The notes: generated by a model from the letters alone, not told the origin. Positions 16,255-24,983 are shown, counted from the stretch's first letter. The stretch is DNA of 64,000 nucleotides from Pseudoclavibacter helvolus (GCF_014191305.1 NZ_JACHWJ010000001.1:868001-932000); one strand, 5' to 3'. Made by a program: numbers and translations.

Positions 16255-17321
16255 GAGTCTCCGCCCTCGCGAGTTGGCGGCCGGTGGGCACCACGCGCCG
16301 CGGCGAGGAGATCGGTGCCGTGAGCTGCGTCGTCCCGTGCACCGTGGTGCTGCCTGAGGTACATGGTGAGGTCGGCGACCCGTCGGGCGTGCTCGGCGTC
16401 GAAGGCAAGCGGGCCCGGGCCGAGCGCCTCCCCGCAGATCTCGAGGATGCGCCAGCAGGTGTTGGCGGTGTTGCCCCTGACGCTCTGCGCGAGCGCCCAA
16501 TCTGACGTGCCGGCGTCGATCCGGTCGGCCGCGTCATCGAGCTGGACACGCAGCCCGCGGAGCAAGCGATCAGTCTCGCCGAGCCAGGCGAACCCGAGCT
16601 GGTCGGGCTCTCGAGTCTCGGCTGCCCTCAGCAGGGTTCGCCCGAGAGAGACCGTCGCGCCGAACCACACGGCAGCGACGCCGATGCCGCCCCACGCGAA
16701 GCCTGGCCGTGACGTGTACCAGTCGGGTCCGTCGCCGATGACGTGCGCCCGCGCTCGCGTGAGGTCGACGGGGCCGCTTGGAACACCGCGGAGTCCCGTG
16801 ATCGGCGCACCGCCCTCCCTCGGTGCGACCGAGTCCTGCCCGAGGTCGAGCACAAACATCCACTCGCCCTGGTCATCCGAAGCCGTCACGAGGGCCCGGT
16901 CGAGGTGCGCGGCAAGCGAGCACCAGCGCTTTGTCCCCGACAGCGCAGCGTCGCGATCGCTGGCGCGCGAGTGCGGGGCCTCCGCCGGTACCCACCGGAT
17001 CGAGACTGGCGATGCAGAGGCGAAGACGCCCCAGGTGGCCCCTGACTCCACGGAGGCACCGGACTGCTCGATGATCGCCGCCGCGTCGAAGTGCGGCTCG
17101 ACGACGCGGGCCGCGGTGAGGTCAAGCCCGCCGAGACGCGCGAGCAGTCCCAGGAGCGGACGTGTGCTGCCTCGTCCGGGAACTGGTGGCGGCGGCAGCT
17201 TGCTCAGGATGCCGAGAACGGGCGCGGCATCACCGTCGCACGTCGCTGCCACCTCGAGGAGGTCAACGGCACCGTCCCAGAACTCAGCCTCGACGTCGGT
17301 CGGGCCCAGGAGCTCAGACAT
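16251..17321 (-). CDS. Acyl-CoA dehydrogenase-like protein, first gene of the PIG-L/GT2 operon
   Basis: The 356-residue protein belongs to the acyl-CoA dehydrogenase superfamily, shown by the middle beta domain (SGTKRWCSLAAHLDRALVTA) and C-terminal helices (RGNTANTCWRILEICGEALG ... MYLRQHHGARDD). It is shorter than ordinary acyl-CoA dehydrogenases and lacks an obvious catalytic glutamate region, so it may hydroxylate or oxidise an unusual substrate. ATG 17321 has an AAGGAGGG site; the ATG at 17363 lacks one. It heads an operon in which every gene down to 11953 overlaps the next by 4 bases, and it is divergent from the GH15 gene. Confidence 0.75.
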   Translation of the reverse strand: MSELLGPTDVEAEFWDGAVDLLEVAATCDGDAAPVLGILSKLPPPPVPGRGSTRPLLGLLARLGGLDLTAARVVEPHFDAAAIIEQSGASVESGATWGVFASASPVSIRWVPAEAPHSRASDRDAALSGTKRWCSLAAHLDRALVTASDDQGEWMFVLDLGQDSVAPREGGAPITGLRGVPSGPVDLTRARAHVIGDGPDWYTSRPGFAWGGIGVAAVWFGATVSLGRTLLRAAETREPDQLGFAWLGETDRLLRGLRVQLDDAADRIDAGTSDWALAQSVRGNTANTCWRILEICGEALGPGPLAFDAEHARRVADLTMYLRQHHGARDDAAHGTDLLAAARGAHRPPTREGGDS

Positions 17322-17409
17322 GTGCCCTCCTTCCCGGAAGCCTCTGTACCGCGGGCGGCGCACACCCGGATCCCAGCACGCTACGCACCTCGAGAGGGAG
17401 GATCCGGGA

Positions 17410-17441
17410 GGGTTGACATGGCCTGATCAACCCGGTACCTG
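17410..17441 (+). promoter_or_regulatory. Candidate promoter/operator in the divergent gap before GH15
   Basis: TTGACA at 17413-17418 is a consensus -35 box, but the -10 hexamer 17 bases later (TACCTG) is weak. GGGTTGA (17410-17416) and TCAACCC (17427-17433) form a perfect 7-base inverted repeat overlapping the -35. The 209-base gap 17322-17530 otherwise shows no gene. A small AGGGT-CGTC-ACCCT stem lies just before the GH15 ATG and covers its ribosome site. Confidence 0.35.
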
Positions 17442-17530
17442 CGCGCGCTCACGAGTAGCCGCCGACGCTCAGGCACGCGGAGCAAACTCCCACGGAGTCG
17501 CCCGGGCAGTCCCGTAGGGTCGTCACCCTC

Positions 17531-19336
17531 ATGACGAAGACTCCCCCCGGACTTCCCCTTCGCGACTACGCCGCCATCGGCGATGGCCGCACCGTCGCCC
17601 TCATCGCGCAAAATGGCCGCGTCGACTGGCTGCCGCTGCCGAACCTCGACTCCCTCCCCGTCTTCGCCCGACTCCTCGACGAAAAAACCGGTGGATGCGT
17701 CGAGCTGCAGCCCGTCGACGACTTCGACTCGTCGAGGCGCTACATCGAACGCACCAACGTGCTCGAAACCATCTTCACGACTAAGAACGGCGTCGCCCGG
17801 GTCACGGACGCGATGGTCACCGGTGTCGCGGGTCGGCTCCCCTGGGCAGAGCTCGCGCGCCGAGTCGACGGCATCGAGGGGTCTGTCGAGTTCACCTGGC
17901 GCGTCACGCCAGGAACGATGCTCGGCACGAGATCCCCATGGCTCGATCGAGTTGGCGACCATACGATCATCCGCTGTGGGGAGCTGTCCATGGCAGTGGT
18001 CGGCACCGATCACAGCCCCGCGACCGCCGATCCGACCAGCTCGGGCCCAGCCCAGCTGCACGGTCGATTCACCGCCTCCGCCGATTCACGCCACCTGATT
18101 GTTCTCACCGCCACCGAGGGTGAACCGCTGCGCGTCCCTGATCCGCGACGGGTCGACACGGGTATCGACCGGACCATCGCGAGCTGGCTCAGCTGGTCAG
18201 AGGAGTTCTCCTACGACGGCCCGTGGGCGGAACAGGTGCAGCGCAGCGCGCTCGCCCTGAAGCTCCTCATCTTCAGCCCCACCGGGGCGATAGCGGCCGC
18301 CGCGACGACCTCGCTCCCCGAGAACCCGGCAGGCGGCAAGAACTGGGACTACCGCTTCGCCTGGATCCGCGACCTCGCCTACACGGCGCACGCCCTCGTC
18401 TGGTTCGGGCTCCGAGAGGAGACGCACGCCGCGATCTCCTGGCTGCTGCGCACGATCCGGGAGCAGAGCCCCGACATCTACGTCATGTACACGCTCGACG
18501 GGGCGACCTGTGCGGGCGTAGAGAAGTACGACGTGCCCGGCTGGCGTGGCAGCAGCCCGGTGGTGACCGGCAACCCTGCGCAGGGCCAACTCCAGCTCGG
18601 CATCTACGGCGACCTCATCGCGATCAGCCGAACGTACGTCGACGACGGCAACCTGCTCGACGTCGAGACGGCGCGGCTCCTCGCGAAGGTCGCAGACAAG
18701 GCCTGCGATGACTGGCGCAAGCGCGACGCCGGCATGTGGGAGCTCGGCGAAGACGAGCACTACACCTCCTCGAAGATGGGCTGCTGGCAGGCGCTCACCG
18801 ACGCCGTCGCGCTCGCGGAAGGCGCCCACATCGAGGGCGACGTCATTCGCTGGCGAGCCGAGCGCGACCGCATCCGCAAGTGGACCCTCGAGCACTGCTG
18901 GTCGGAGGAACTGGGCAGCTACGTCATGTACCCGGGCTCAGCGCGGCTCGACGCGTCCGTGCTCCTGCACGCGCCGAGCGGGTTCGACCGTGGTGCGCGG
19001 ATGTCATCCACGATCGACGCCCTCACCGCGGAGCTCGGCGAAGGCTCGCTGCTCTACCGCTATTCGGGCGTTGCCTCCGAGGAGCACACGTTTGTCGCGT
19101 GCGCCTTCTGGCGGGTCTCCGCACTCGCCTGCGTCGGCCGCCACGAAGAGGCAGTCTCCGCCATGGACGAGCTCGTCACCCAGGCCAACGACGTCGGGCT
19201 GCTCGCCGAGATGGTTGCTGCCAGCGACGGCGCCTTCTGGGGCAACCTGCCGCAGGGACTCAGCCACCTTGCGCTCGTCAGCGCGGCCCTCACGATCAAG
19301 GAACTCGCACCGGAGGAGACCACCGATGGTAAGTGA
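17531..19336 (+). CDS. Glycoside hydrolase family 15 (glucoamylase/trehalase-like)
   Basis: The 601-residue cytoplasmic enzyme has no signal peptide. It carries the family's N-terminal beta domain (LRDYAAIGDGRTVALIAQNG, VDWLPLPNLDS) and an (alpha/alpha)6 barrel with the diagnostic NWDYRFAWIRDLAYTAHAL near residue 275. The second active-site region is near MWELGEDEHYTSSKMGCWQAL (part quoted). Length is typical of actinobacterial GH15 proteins, some of which are trehalases and others glucoamylases, so the substrate stays open. It heads a plus-strand unit with SMP-30 (overlapping) and two SDR genes. Confidence 0.9.
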   Translation: MTKTPPGLPLRDYAAIGDGRTVALIAQNGRVDWLPLPNLDSLPVFARLLDEKTGGCVELQPVDDFDSSRRYIERTNVLETIFTTKNGVARVTDAMVTGVAGRLPWAELARRVDGIEGSVEFTWRVTPGTMLGTRSPWLDRVGDHTIIRCGELSMAVVGTDHSPATADPTSSGPAQLHGRFTASADSRHLIVLTATEGEPLRVPDPRRVDTGIDRTIASWLSWSEEFSYDGPWAEQVQRSALALKLLIFSPTGAIAAAATTSLPENPAGGKNWDYRFAWIRDLAYTAHALVWFGLREETHAAISWLLRTIREQSPDIYVMYTLDGATCAGVEKYDVPGWRGSSPVVTGNPAQGQLQLGIYGDLIAISRTYVDDGNLLDVETARLLAKVADKACDDWRKRDAGMWELGEDEHYTSSKMGCWQALTDAVALAEGAHIEGDVIRWRAERDRIRKWTLEHCWSEELGSYVMYPGSARLDASVLLHAPSGFDRGARMSSTIDALTAELGEGSLLYRYSGVASEEHTFVACAFWRVSALACVGRHEEAVSAMDELVTQANDVGLLAEMVAASDGAFWGNLPQGLSHLALVSAALTIKELAPEETTDGK

Positions 19337-20216
19337 ACCCACAGTCTTCCGCGAACTCCGCTCGATCTTGGTCGAGAGCATCTGGTGGGACGCCCGCACC
19401 GAGGAGCTCGCGTGGGTGGACATCACCGAGGGCACCTTCCACCGTGGCAGCCTCGACGGCCCCCGAGACGGTTCGTGCGACCGCGTCGCTGCGCTGCCCG
19501 CACCGGTCAGCGCGGTGCAGCCAGCCGCGGGCGGCGGTTTCGTCGCCTCGCTGCAGGACCGCATCGTCGAGCTCGACGCCGACGGCATGCTGACGAAGAC
19601 CATCGCTTCCGTCGAGCACTCGCACGGCGGCGTCCGCTTCAACGAGGGCAAGGTCGACCCGTTCGGGCGGTTCGTGGTCGGGTCGATGAACACGACCTCG
19701 CCAGCGGCCGACGGTGCCCTCTACACGTTTGACGCCGATGGCACGGTGCGGATGCTGCTCGGCGGTTTCCACACGACCAACGGCCTGGAATGGAGCGAGT
19801 CGGGCGACACGATGTACGTCACCGACACCTCGACGCAGACCATCTACAGAGCGCCATACGGACCTGAGCCGGACGATCTCGGGGAGCTCGAGCCGTTCAT
19901 CCGGGGTAGAAACTCCGATGGCCTGGCTCTTGGCGTGGATGGCACGTTCTGGAACGGCATCTACGGAGCCGGGCGCGTGGCTCACTGGAGCTCCGACGGG
20001 AACCCGCTCGAGGATCTCGCCCTGCCAGCCCCGAACGTGACCTCGGTCGCGTTTGGGGGTGGCAACCTCTCGACGCTCTTCGTCGGGACGGCGCGTGAGA
20101 ACCTCACCGAGAGTGACCTCGTAGACGCTCCGCTCAGCGGCTCGATCTTCGGCTTCGAGGCCGCAGGGCGCGGACGAGCGGCTTACGAGTTCGGCGCCGC
20201 TGCGGGCCAGCGGTAA
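19326..20216 (+). CDS. SMP-30/gluconolactonase family protein
   Basis: The 296-residue six-bladed beta-propeller probably hydrolyses a sugar lactone using one divalent metal. Visible signatures: an early Glu in LVESIWWDARTEELAWVDI, RFNEGKVDPFGRFVVGSMN (N and D metal ligands), FHTTNGLEWSESGDTMYVTD and GRNSDGLALGVDGTFWNGIY (DG metal ligand). ATG 19326 lies inside the end of the GH15 gene (11-base overlap), so the two are coupled. With the following dehydrogenases it could form a sugar oxidation route (sugar, lactone, acid). Confidence 0.88.
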   Translation: MVSEPTVFRELRSILVESIWWDARTEELAWVDITEGTFHRGSLDGPRDGSCDRVAALPAPVSAVQPAAGGGFVASLQDRIVELDADGMLTKTIASVEHSHGGVRFNEGKVDPFGRFVVGSMNTTSPAADGALYTFDADGTVRMLLGGFHTTNGLEWSESGDTMYVTDTSTQTIYRAPYGPEPDDLGELEPFIRGRNSDGLALGVDGTFWNGIYGAGRVAHWSSDGNPLEDLALPAPNVTSVAFGGGNLSTLFVGTARENLTESDLVDAPLSGSIFGFEAAGRGRAAYEFGAAAGQR

Positions 20217-20296
20217 CCCGAAGTCGCCACCTCACCAATCACTACTTCACCGACCAACACGCCACATTTCGCAGCACCGCGACGGGAGACAGGAAC

Positions 20297-21097
20297 ATGG
20301 ACCTAGGCATCACCGGCAAGAAGGCGCTCATCACGGGTGGCGACTCAGGCATCGGCTGGGAGACCGCCAAGCAGCTCCTCGAAGAGGGTGCGATCGTCGT
20401 CCTCAGCGACCAGGACGCGGACTCGCTCGCCGAGGCCGCGGCCAAGCTCGACGCCCCGGAGGGCAAGCTCTTCGCCCACGCCGCCGACATCACGAAGCTC
20501 GACGAGCTCGCCGAGCTGCACGGTTTCGTGCAGGAACACGTCGGCGACATCGACATCCTCGTCCAGTCCGCCGGCATCACCGGCGCACAGGGCCTCTTCC
20601 ACGAGATCGACGACGATGGCTGGACCAAGACCGTCGAGATCGACCTCCTCGGGCCGGTGCGCCTCGTGCGCCAGTTCCTGCCGTCCCTCCGCAAGGGCGG
20701 CTGGGGGCGCATCGTGTTCCTCGCGTCAGAGGACGCCGTGCAGCCCTACGACGACGAGCTCCCGTACTGCGCGGCGAAGGCCGGCATCCTCGCGCTCTCC
20801 AAGGGGCTCTCGCGCAGCTACGCCTCCGAGGGGCTGCTCGTCAACGCCGTCTCCCCGGCGTTCATATCGACGCCCATGACCGACGCCATGATGGAAAAGC
20901 GCGCCAAGGAGCTCGGCACGAGCGTCGATGAGGCCATCGAGTCGTTCCTCGACGAGGAGCGTCCCTACATGGAACTCGGTCGCCGCGGCGAGCCCAGCGA
21001 GGTCGCCTCCGTCATCACGTTCCTCTGCTCCGACCGAGCCTCGTTCGTGAACGGCTCGAACTACCGAGTCGACTCCGGCTCGGTCGCGACCATCTAG
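20297..21097 (+). CDS. Short-chain dehydrogenase/reductase
   Basis: The 266-residue Rossmann oxidoreductase has cofactor motif ITGGDSGIGWETAKQL, with Asp after beta-2 (LSDQDA), which favours NAD over NADP. It also has the active-site Tyr-Lys (YCAAKAGILALSKGL) and the usual C-terminal NGSNYRVDSGS. The residue at the catalytic Ser position lies in FLASEDAVQPY. An Asn-Ala-Gly motif reads QSAGITG, a mild deviation. ATG 20297 follows GGGAGACAGGAAC. It sits 80 bases after SMP-30, probably co-transcribed. The substrate is unknown; a polyol or sugar alcohol is plausible from context. Confidence 0.9.
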   Translation: MDLGITGKKALITGGDSGIGWETAKQLLEEGAIVVLSDQDADSLAEAAAKLDAPEGKLFAHAADITKLDELAELHGFVQEHVGDIDILVQSAGITGAQGLFHEIDDDGWTKTVEIDLLGPVRLVRQFLPSLRKGGWGRIVFLASEDAVQPYDDELPYCAAKAGILALSKGLSRSYASEGLLVNAVSPAFISTPMTDAMMEKRAKELGTSVDEAIESFLDEERPYMELGRRGEPSEVASVITFLCSDRASFVNGSNYRVDSGSVATI

Positions 21098-21178
21098 GAG
21101 CGGACAGCCGAGCCGTTGCCAGCATCCCGCATCCTGCATCCCCCCACCTCGAAGACCCAACCCCCAAGGAGTCTCACC

Positions 21179-22072
21179 ATGGCAAATCAGTACACCTTCA
21201 CCGACCCGACCAAGCTCTACAGCGAGATCGAGCCTAACTCCGACGACCAGACAGAGCCGGGCCTCGACTCCAAGCTGCGTGACACCGCCGACCTCGGCGA
21301 GAGCACCTACGAGGGCACCGGTCGCCTCCAGGGCCGCCGCGCGCTGGTGACCGGTGGCGACTCCGGCATCGGCGCGGCGACGGTCATCGCGTTTGCCCGC
21401 GAGGGCGCCGACGTCGCCATCGCCTATCTGCCAGAAGAGCAGGAGGATGCGGACCGCGTGACCGCGATCGCGCAGGATGCCGGCGTGAACGTCGTGCAGC
21501 TCCCCGGCGACTTGACGGATGAGAAGTACGTCAAGGGGCTCGCGGATGCTGCGGTCGCAAAGCTGGGTGGCCTCGACATCCTCGTCAACAACGCGGGCAA
21601 GCAGATCTACAACGAGGATCTGACGACGCTCACGAGCGAGCAGTTCGATGAGACGTTCAAGGTGAACGTGTACGCGATGTTCGAGATCTCGAAGGCCGCC
21701 ATCCCGCACCTCCCGCCGGGATCGACGATCATCAACACGACCTCGATCCAGGCGTACTCCCCTGCGGCGATCCTCGTCGACTATGCGTCTACCAAGGCGA
21801 CGATCAACGCGTTCACGAAGGCGCTTGCTCAGCAGCTGGCGCCGAAGGGCATCCGCGTGAACGCGGTCGCCCCTGGCCCCATCTGGACCCCCTTGCAGGT
21901 GACGGACGGCCAGCCGCCGGAGAAGGTCGAGCACTTCGGCGAGGACACGCCGCTCGGGCGCATGGGTCAGCCCGCGGAGCTCGCTCCCGCTTATGTCTTC
22001 CTGGCCTCGCCTGAGTCGAGCTATGTGCTCGGCGAGACGCTCAACGTGAACGGCGGTATGCCCACGCCGTAG
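21179..22072 (+). CDS. YghA-type short-chain dehydrogenase
   Basis: The 297-residue SDR has the long N-terminal extension (FTDPTKLYSEIEPNSDDQTE, about 45 residues) seen in the YghA/general-stress SDR group. Motifs: TGGDSGIGAATVIAFAREG, NNAG (ILVNNAGKQIY), catalytic Ser in NTTSIQAYSP, Tyr-Lys in YASTKATINAF, and PGPIWTPLQV. ATG 21179 has AAGGAG ten bases upstream; earlier in-frame starts lack one. Such proteins are often induced by osmotic, ethanol or oxidative stress. It closes the GH15-SMP-30-SDR unit and is convergent with the histidine-kinase-like gene. Confidence 0.9.
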   Translation: MANQYTFTDPTKLYSEIEPNSDDQTEPGLDSKLRDTADLGESTYEGTGRLQGRRALVTGGDSGIGAATVIAFAREGADVAIAYLPEEQEDADRVTAIAQDAGVNVVQLPGDLTDEKYVKGLADAAVAKLGGLDILVNNAGKQIYNEDLTTLTSEQFDETFKVNVYAMFEISKAAIPHLPPGSTIINTTSIQAYSPAAILVDYASTKATINAFTKALAQQLAPKGIRVNAVAPGPIWTPLQVTDGQPPEKVEHFGEDTPLGRMGQPAELAPAYVFLASPESSYVLGETLNVNGGMPTP

Positions 22073-22108
22073 CAGCCACGTCGCGCCGCGCCGACGAACG
22101 CCCGGGCC

Positions 22109-23146
22109 TCAGACCCTGGCGACCGTGTGCGTCTCCGTAGTTTCCCCGGAGCGCGTCGGGCAGGTGACCGTGACCGTCGTCCCTGTCTCGTCCGTCTGGA
22201 AGCGGATGCGCGCGTGCACCAGCGCGGCCCGCTGCCGCATCGACGCGACCCCAAAGGTGCTTGCCGACAGCTCCTCGAGCGGCGCGGATGCGCCGGCTCC
22301 GTCGTCGCTGATCGTGAGCACAATCGTCGACGTGCGCCAGAGAAGCACGACGTTGATCCGGTTCGCGTCGGCGTGGCGCCTCGCGTTCCGGACGGCCTCG
22401 AGCGCTATGGCGTGCAGCTCATCACCGGCCGCGGCCGAGACGTGGCCGCGGTCCCCGATCTCCGTGACCTCGACGGGAGTCAGGACCGGCTGCGAGTGGG
22501 CGGCGTACGCGATCAGAGCATCCGGGAAGCCGGCGGGCGCCGCCTGTTCCAGATCCCAGCTCATCGCCTGAACGCGCGCGGACGCCCGAGCGGATTCCGG
22601 GCCGGACAGTTCCGGGAGGACCGTCTCGCGCAGCTGACGCGCGAGTCGGTACTGAGCTACGCGCTCCACGCTCGACAGCTGCGTGCGAAGGGTCTCCGCG
22701 TAGGCGAGCGCGCCAGGCACGAATCTGCCGAAGATGCTGGCGTGGAGCACCTGCGCGGTGGTCACCGTCGAGACCGGAAGCCGCGCGGCGAACGCGGGAA
22801 GCGCTGCCTCGAACAGCACGTTCGCGGACACGATCGGCTGCGCCGGGTGCAGACCCTGCGTGAGGAGCACGTCGGCCGTGGCCTGCATGAGCCCGAGATC
22901 CATCGCGGCGCGGGCCTGGAGGTGCCCGAAGTCGCGCAGCCCCGCCAGCCTGGTCCAGGCCTCTGTGAGAATTCCCACGACGTGCGTGCGGAACACCGGG
23001 TCGAGCTCGCCGTCATCTATGGCGGCGTCGCCGCGTTCAAGGAGCAGCGCGGTCGCCGCCTCGAGCACCTCGTCGATAGCCTCGGCGAGCCCTGACTCGG
23101 CGGAAGGGGGATTACTGCGGTCGCGAAGGAGGGAATCGTCGGTCAC
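22109..23146 (-). CDS. Orphan histidine-kinase-like ATPase (LiaS/NarL-partner type)
   Basis: The 345-residue protein has a helical N-terminal half (residues ~1-200, with LYRLARQLRETVLPEL-like helices near 170; the exact visible text is YRLARQLRETVLPEL). A C-terminal HATPase domain follows: N-box AIALEAVRNARRHADANRI and G1 box ISDDGAGA, then FGVASMRQRAALVHARI. This is the ATPase of NarL-partner sensor kinases. There is no membrane segment and no clear phosphorylatable His motif. No response regulator gene is adjacent. The region upstream of its start has been taken by an IS630 element inserted 11 bases away, so its native promoter, and possibly a partner gene, may have been displaced. Confidence 0.75.
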   Translation of the reverse strand: MTDDSLLRDRSNPPSAESGLAEAIDEVLEAATALLLERGDAAIDDGELDPVFRTHVVGILTEAWTRLAGLRDFGHLQARAAMDLGLMQATADVLLTQGLHPAQPIVSANVLFEAALPAFAARLPVSTVTTAQVLHASIFGRFVPGALAYAETLRTQLSSVERVAQYRLARQLRETVLPELSGPESARASARVQAMSWDLEQAAPAGFPDALIAYAAHSQPVLTPVEVTEIGDRGHVSAAAGDELHAIALEAVRNARRHADANRINVVLLWRTSTIVLTISDDGAGASAPLEELSASTFGVASMRQRAALVHARIRFQTDETGTTVTVTCPTRSGETTETHTVARV

Positions 23147-23156
23147 GGTCCCGATC

Positions 23157-24230
23157 CTAGTGTCGCGTTTCTGAAGTTGGTTGACGGTTCGCTTTCGCGA
23201 GGATCTCGTCGCTGGTCTTGGTCCAGACGAATGGGTGCTTTCGGTCGTTCCAGCCAGTGATGAACTGCCGGATCTTCGCGTTGAGGTCTTTCACCGAGGT
23301 GAAAATCCCGCGACGGATCGCTTGCCGGTCGATGATCCCGAACCACACCTCGACCAAGTTCAACCACGACCCGGACGTCGGCGTGAAATGAACGTGGAAG
23401 CGGGGTCGTTTCTCGAGCCAGGTCTTGACCTCTGGCGTTTTGTGGGTGGCGTAGTTGTCCATCACGAGGTGCAGGTCCCGTTCCGGGTAGGCGCGGTCGA
23501 GTTGCCGGAGGAACGAGAGGAACTCTTGCCGGCGATGCTTGGGTTTGACCGCTCCGGTGACGTGTCCGGTCGCGACGTCTAATGCAGCGAACAGTGTGGT
23601 CGTGCCGTGGCGCTTGTAATCATGCGTGCGCTTCTCGGTGTCCCCGATCCGCATCGGCAGCATGGGTGCGGTCCGGTCAAGGGCCTGGATCTGGGACTTC
23701 TCGTCCACGCAGAGCACGATCGCGTTCTCGGGCGGCGCGAGATACAAGCCGACAACGTCGGTGACCTTCCCGACGAGCTCCGGGTCGGTCGAGAACTTGA
23801 ACGTCTCCGACTTCCATGGCTGCACCCCGTACTCCCGCCACGCCCTGGCCACCGTCGCGTTCCCAACCCCCAGGCGCTGCGCGAGCAGGCGCGAGGACCA
23901 ATGTGTCACGCCGTACTTCTTCGGCGGGGCCGTCAAGGTCGCTGCCACGATCTCGGCATGATCGAGATGCTTCGGCCGGCCAGAGCGCGGCGCATCGGAG
24001 AGCCCCGCAATTCCGGCCTCGGCATACCGTTTCCGCCACTTCCACACCGAGGTCGTCGTAGTCCCAACCTCGGCCGCGATCCGCGAGTTCGCGACACCTT
24101 CCGAGGCGAGCAGCACGATCCGCGCTCGCATCGACAGGCCCGCACGAATACTCGTCGACCGAGCCCACGACACCAACTCAACACGATCCACGTCAGGGAG
24201 TAGCAGAGCCGCAGCAGGAGAATTCGCCAT
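23157..24230 (-). CDS. IS630-family transposase
   Basis: The 357-residue transposase has an N-terminal helix-turn-helix pair (RIAAEVGTTTTSVWKWRKRY; LGVGNATVARAWREYG) and a DDE core of the IS630/Tc1 type. The core shows VLCVDEKSQIQALDRT, HLVMDNYATHKTPEVKTWL and FTPTSGSWLNLVEVWFGI as the D, D and E regions. ATG 24230 has an AATGTGGA upstream context; the frame reaches back to 24251. The TAG stop is formed by the target-site TA plus the flanking G on this strand, so the element does not carry its whole stop codon. The reading frame is intact. Confidence 0.95.
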   Translation of the reverse strand: MANSPAAALLLPDVDRVELVSWARSTSIRAGLSMRARIVLLASEGVANSRIAAEVGTTTTSVWKWRKRYAEAGIAGLSDAPRSGRPKHLDHAEIVAATLTAPPKKYGVTHWSSRLLAQRLGVGNATVARAWREYGVQPWKSETFKFSTDPELVGKVTDVVGLYLAPPENAIVLCVDEKSQIQALDRTAPMLPMRIGDTEKRTHDYKRHGTTTLFAALDVATGHVTGAVKPKHRRQEFLSFLRQLDRAYPERDLHLVMDNYATHKTPEVKTWLEKRPRFHVHFTPTSGSWLNLVEVWFGIIDRQAIRRGIFTSVKDLNAKIRQFITGWNDRKHPFVWTKTSDEILAKANRQPTSETRH

Positions 24231-24280
24231 TCCACATTCTCCCAAACACAAACCGTTTAGGAACTAACGACACGCAGCAC
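23160..24280 (-). mobile_element. Complete IS630-family element with TA target duplication
   Basis: The element is 1121 bases and flanked by TA at 23158-23159 and 24281-24282, within CTAG on both sides. The terminal inverted repeats are imperfect but long: about 25 of 35 positions match between the left end (from CTAGTG at 23157) and the reverse complement of the right end (to CACTAG at 24283). This is the expected IS630 pattern of TA duplication at CTAG sites. Ends and frame look intact, so it may be recent and active. Confidence 0.92.
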
Positions 24281-24291
24281 TAGGAGCGCGT

Positions 24292-24316
24292 GTCAGCCTC
24301 GCGGTCCTAGGCTGAC
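24292..24316. promoter_or_regulatory. Palindrome before the Pr6Pr-family gene
   Basis: GTCAGCCT (24292-24299) and AGGCTGAC (24309-24316) are perfect inverted 8-base arms separated by 9 bases, ending 4 bases before the ATG. It may be a repressor site or an mRNA stem hiding the start. It lies next to the IS630 right flank, so the natural promoter of the gene may be gone. Confidence 0.4.
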
Positions 24317-24320
24317 GCAG

Positions 24321-24983
24321 ATGACGGGCACAGCGACACGACCAGACGAGACCGCGACGGCGCGCGGAGCAGTGGGGGTTCTGCGCATCGGCGTCGGGCT
24401 GGCCATCATCGCCCTGCTGGGCTTCACCTACGCCGGGCGCATCGAGGTCGGCGACGGAAACCCCTTCGACTTCTTCGGCTACTTCACGAACCAGACGAGC
24501 CTCATCACGAGCATCCTCCTCATCGCCGCCGGGGTGATCGCCCTCCTCGGTCGCGACGCTCCTCCTTGGCTCGCTGCTCTCCGCGGCGTCGCCACAAGCT
24601 GCATGATCATCGTCGGCGTCATCTACAACACGCTTGTGCCAGGGACAGGCTCCGCCCCTCCGTGGGTGAGCGCCATCCTGCACGTCGTGTTCCCGGCCTA
24701 CGTGGTCCTGGACTGGCTGCTGGTCGGCGATCATCCCCGTCTCCCGTGGCGGCGGCTCTGGCTTGTGCTGCCCTACCCGCTGCTGTGGATGCTGGTAGTT
24801 CTCGTGCGTGGCGCTACGGACGGGTGGGTGCCATACGGGTTCCTGCTGCCTGAGCACGGGCTCACGTCCCTCTCACTGCACGTCGTCGGATTACTCGCCG
24901 CGCTCCTGGCTGCCGCCGCGCTCGTCTGGAGCGCAACCCGCGCTCCGGGCCTTCTGCTTCGTGCCGAGCGCATCCGTGAGTAG
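24321..24983 (+). CDS. Pr6Pr-family multi-pass membrane protein
   Basis: The 220-residue integral membrane protein has about six hydrophobic helices. Family signatures are FFGYFTNQTSLITSILLI, GVIYNTLVPG, HVVFPAYVVLDWLLVGDH and the later WVPYGFL. This matches the Pr6Pr/FAR-17a-like group, common in actinobacteria and without established function. The conserved Asn-Gln-Thr and His-x-x-x-Pro motifs are present. It stands alone just right of the IS630 insertion. Confidence 0.82.
   Translation: MTGTATRPDETATARGAVGVLRIGVGLAIIALLGFTYAGRIEVGDGNPFDFFGYFTNQTSLITSILLIAAGVIALLGRDAPPWLAALRGVATSCMIIVGVIYNTLVPGTGSAPPWVSAILHVVFPAYVVLDWLLVGDHPRLPWRRLWLVLPYPLLWMLVVLVRGATDGWVPYGFLLPEHGLTSLSLHVVGLLAALLAAAALVWSATRAPGLLLRAERIRE

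Noticed and set aside
24292-24316. Terminator reading for the palindrome at the Pr6Pr gene
   Set aside because: It ends 4 bases before a start codon and no gene on either strand ends there, so a regulatory role is more likely.
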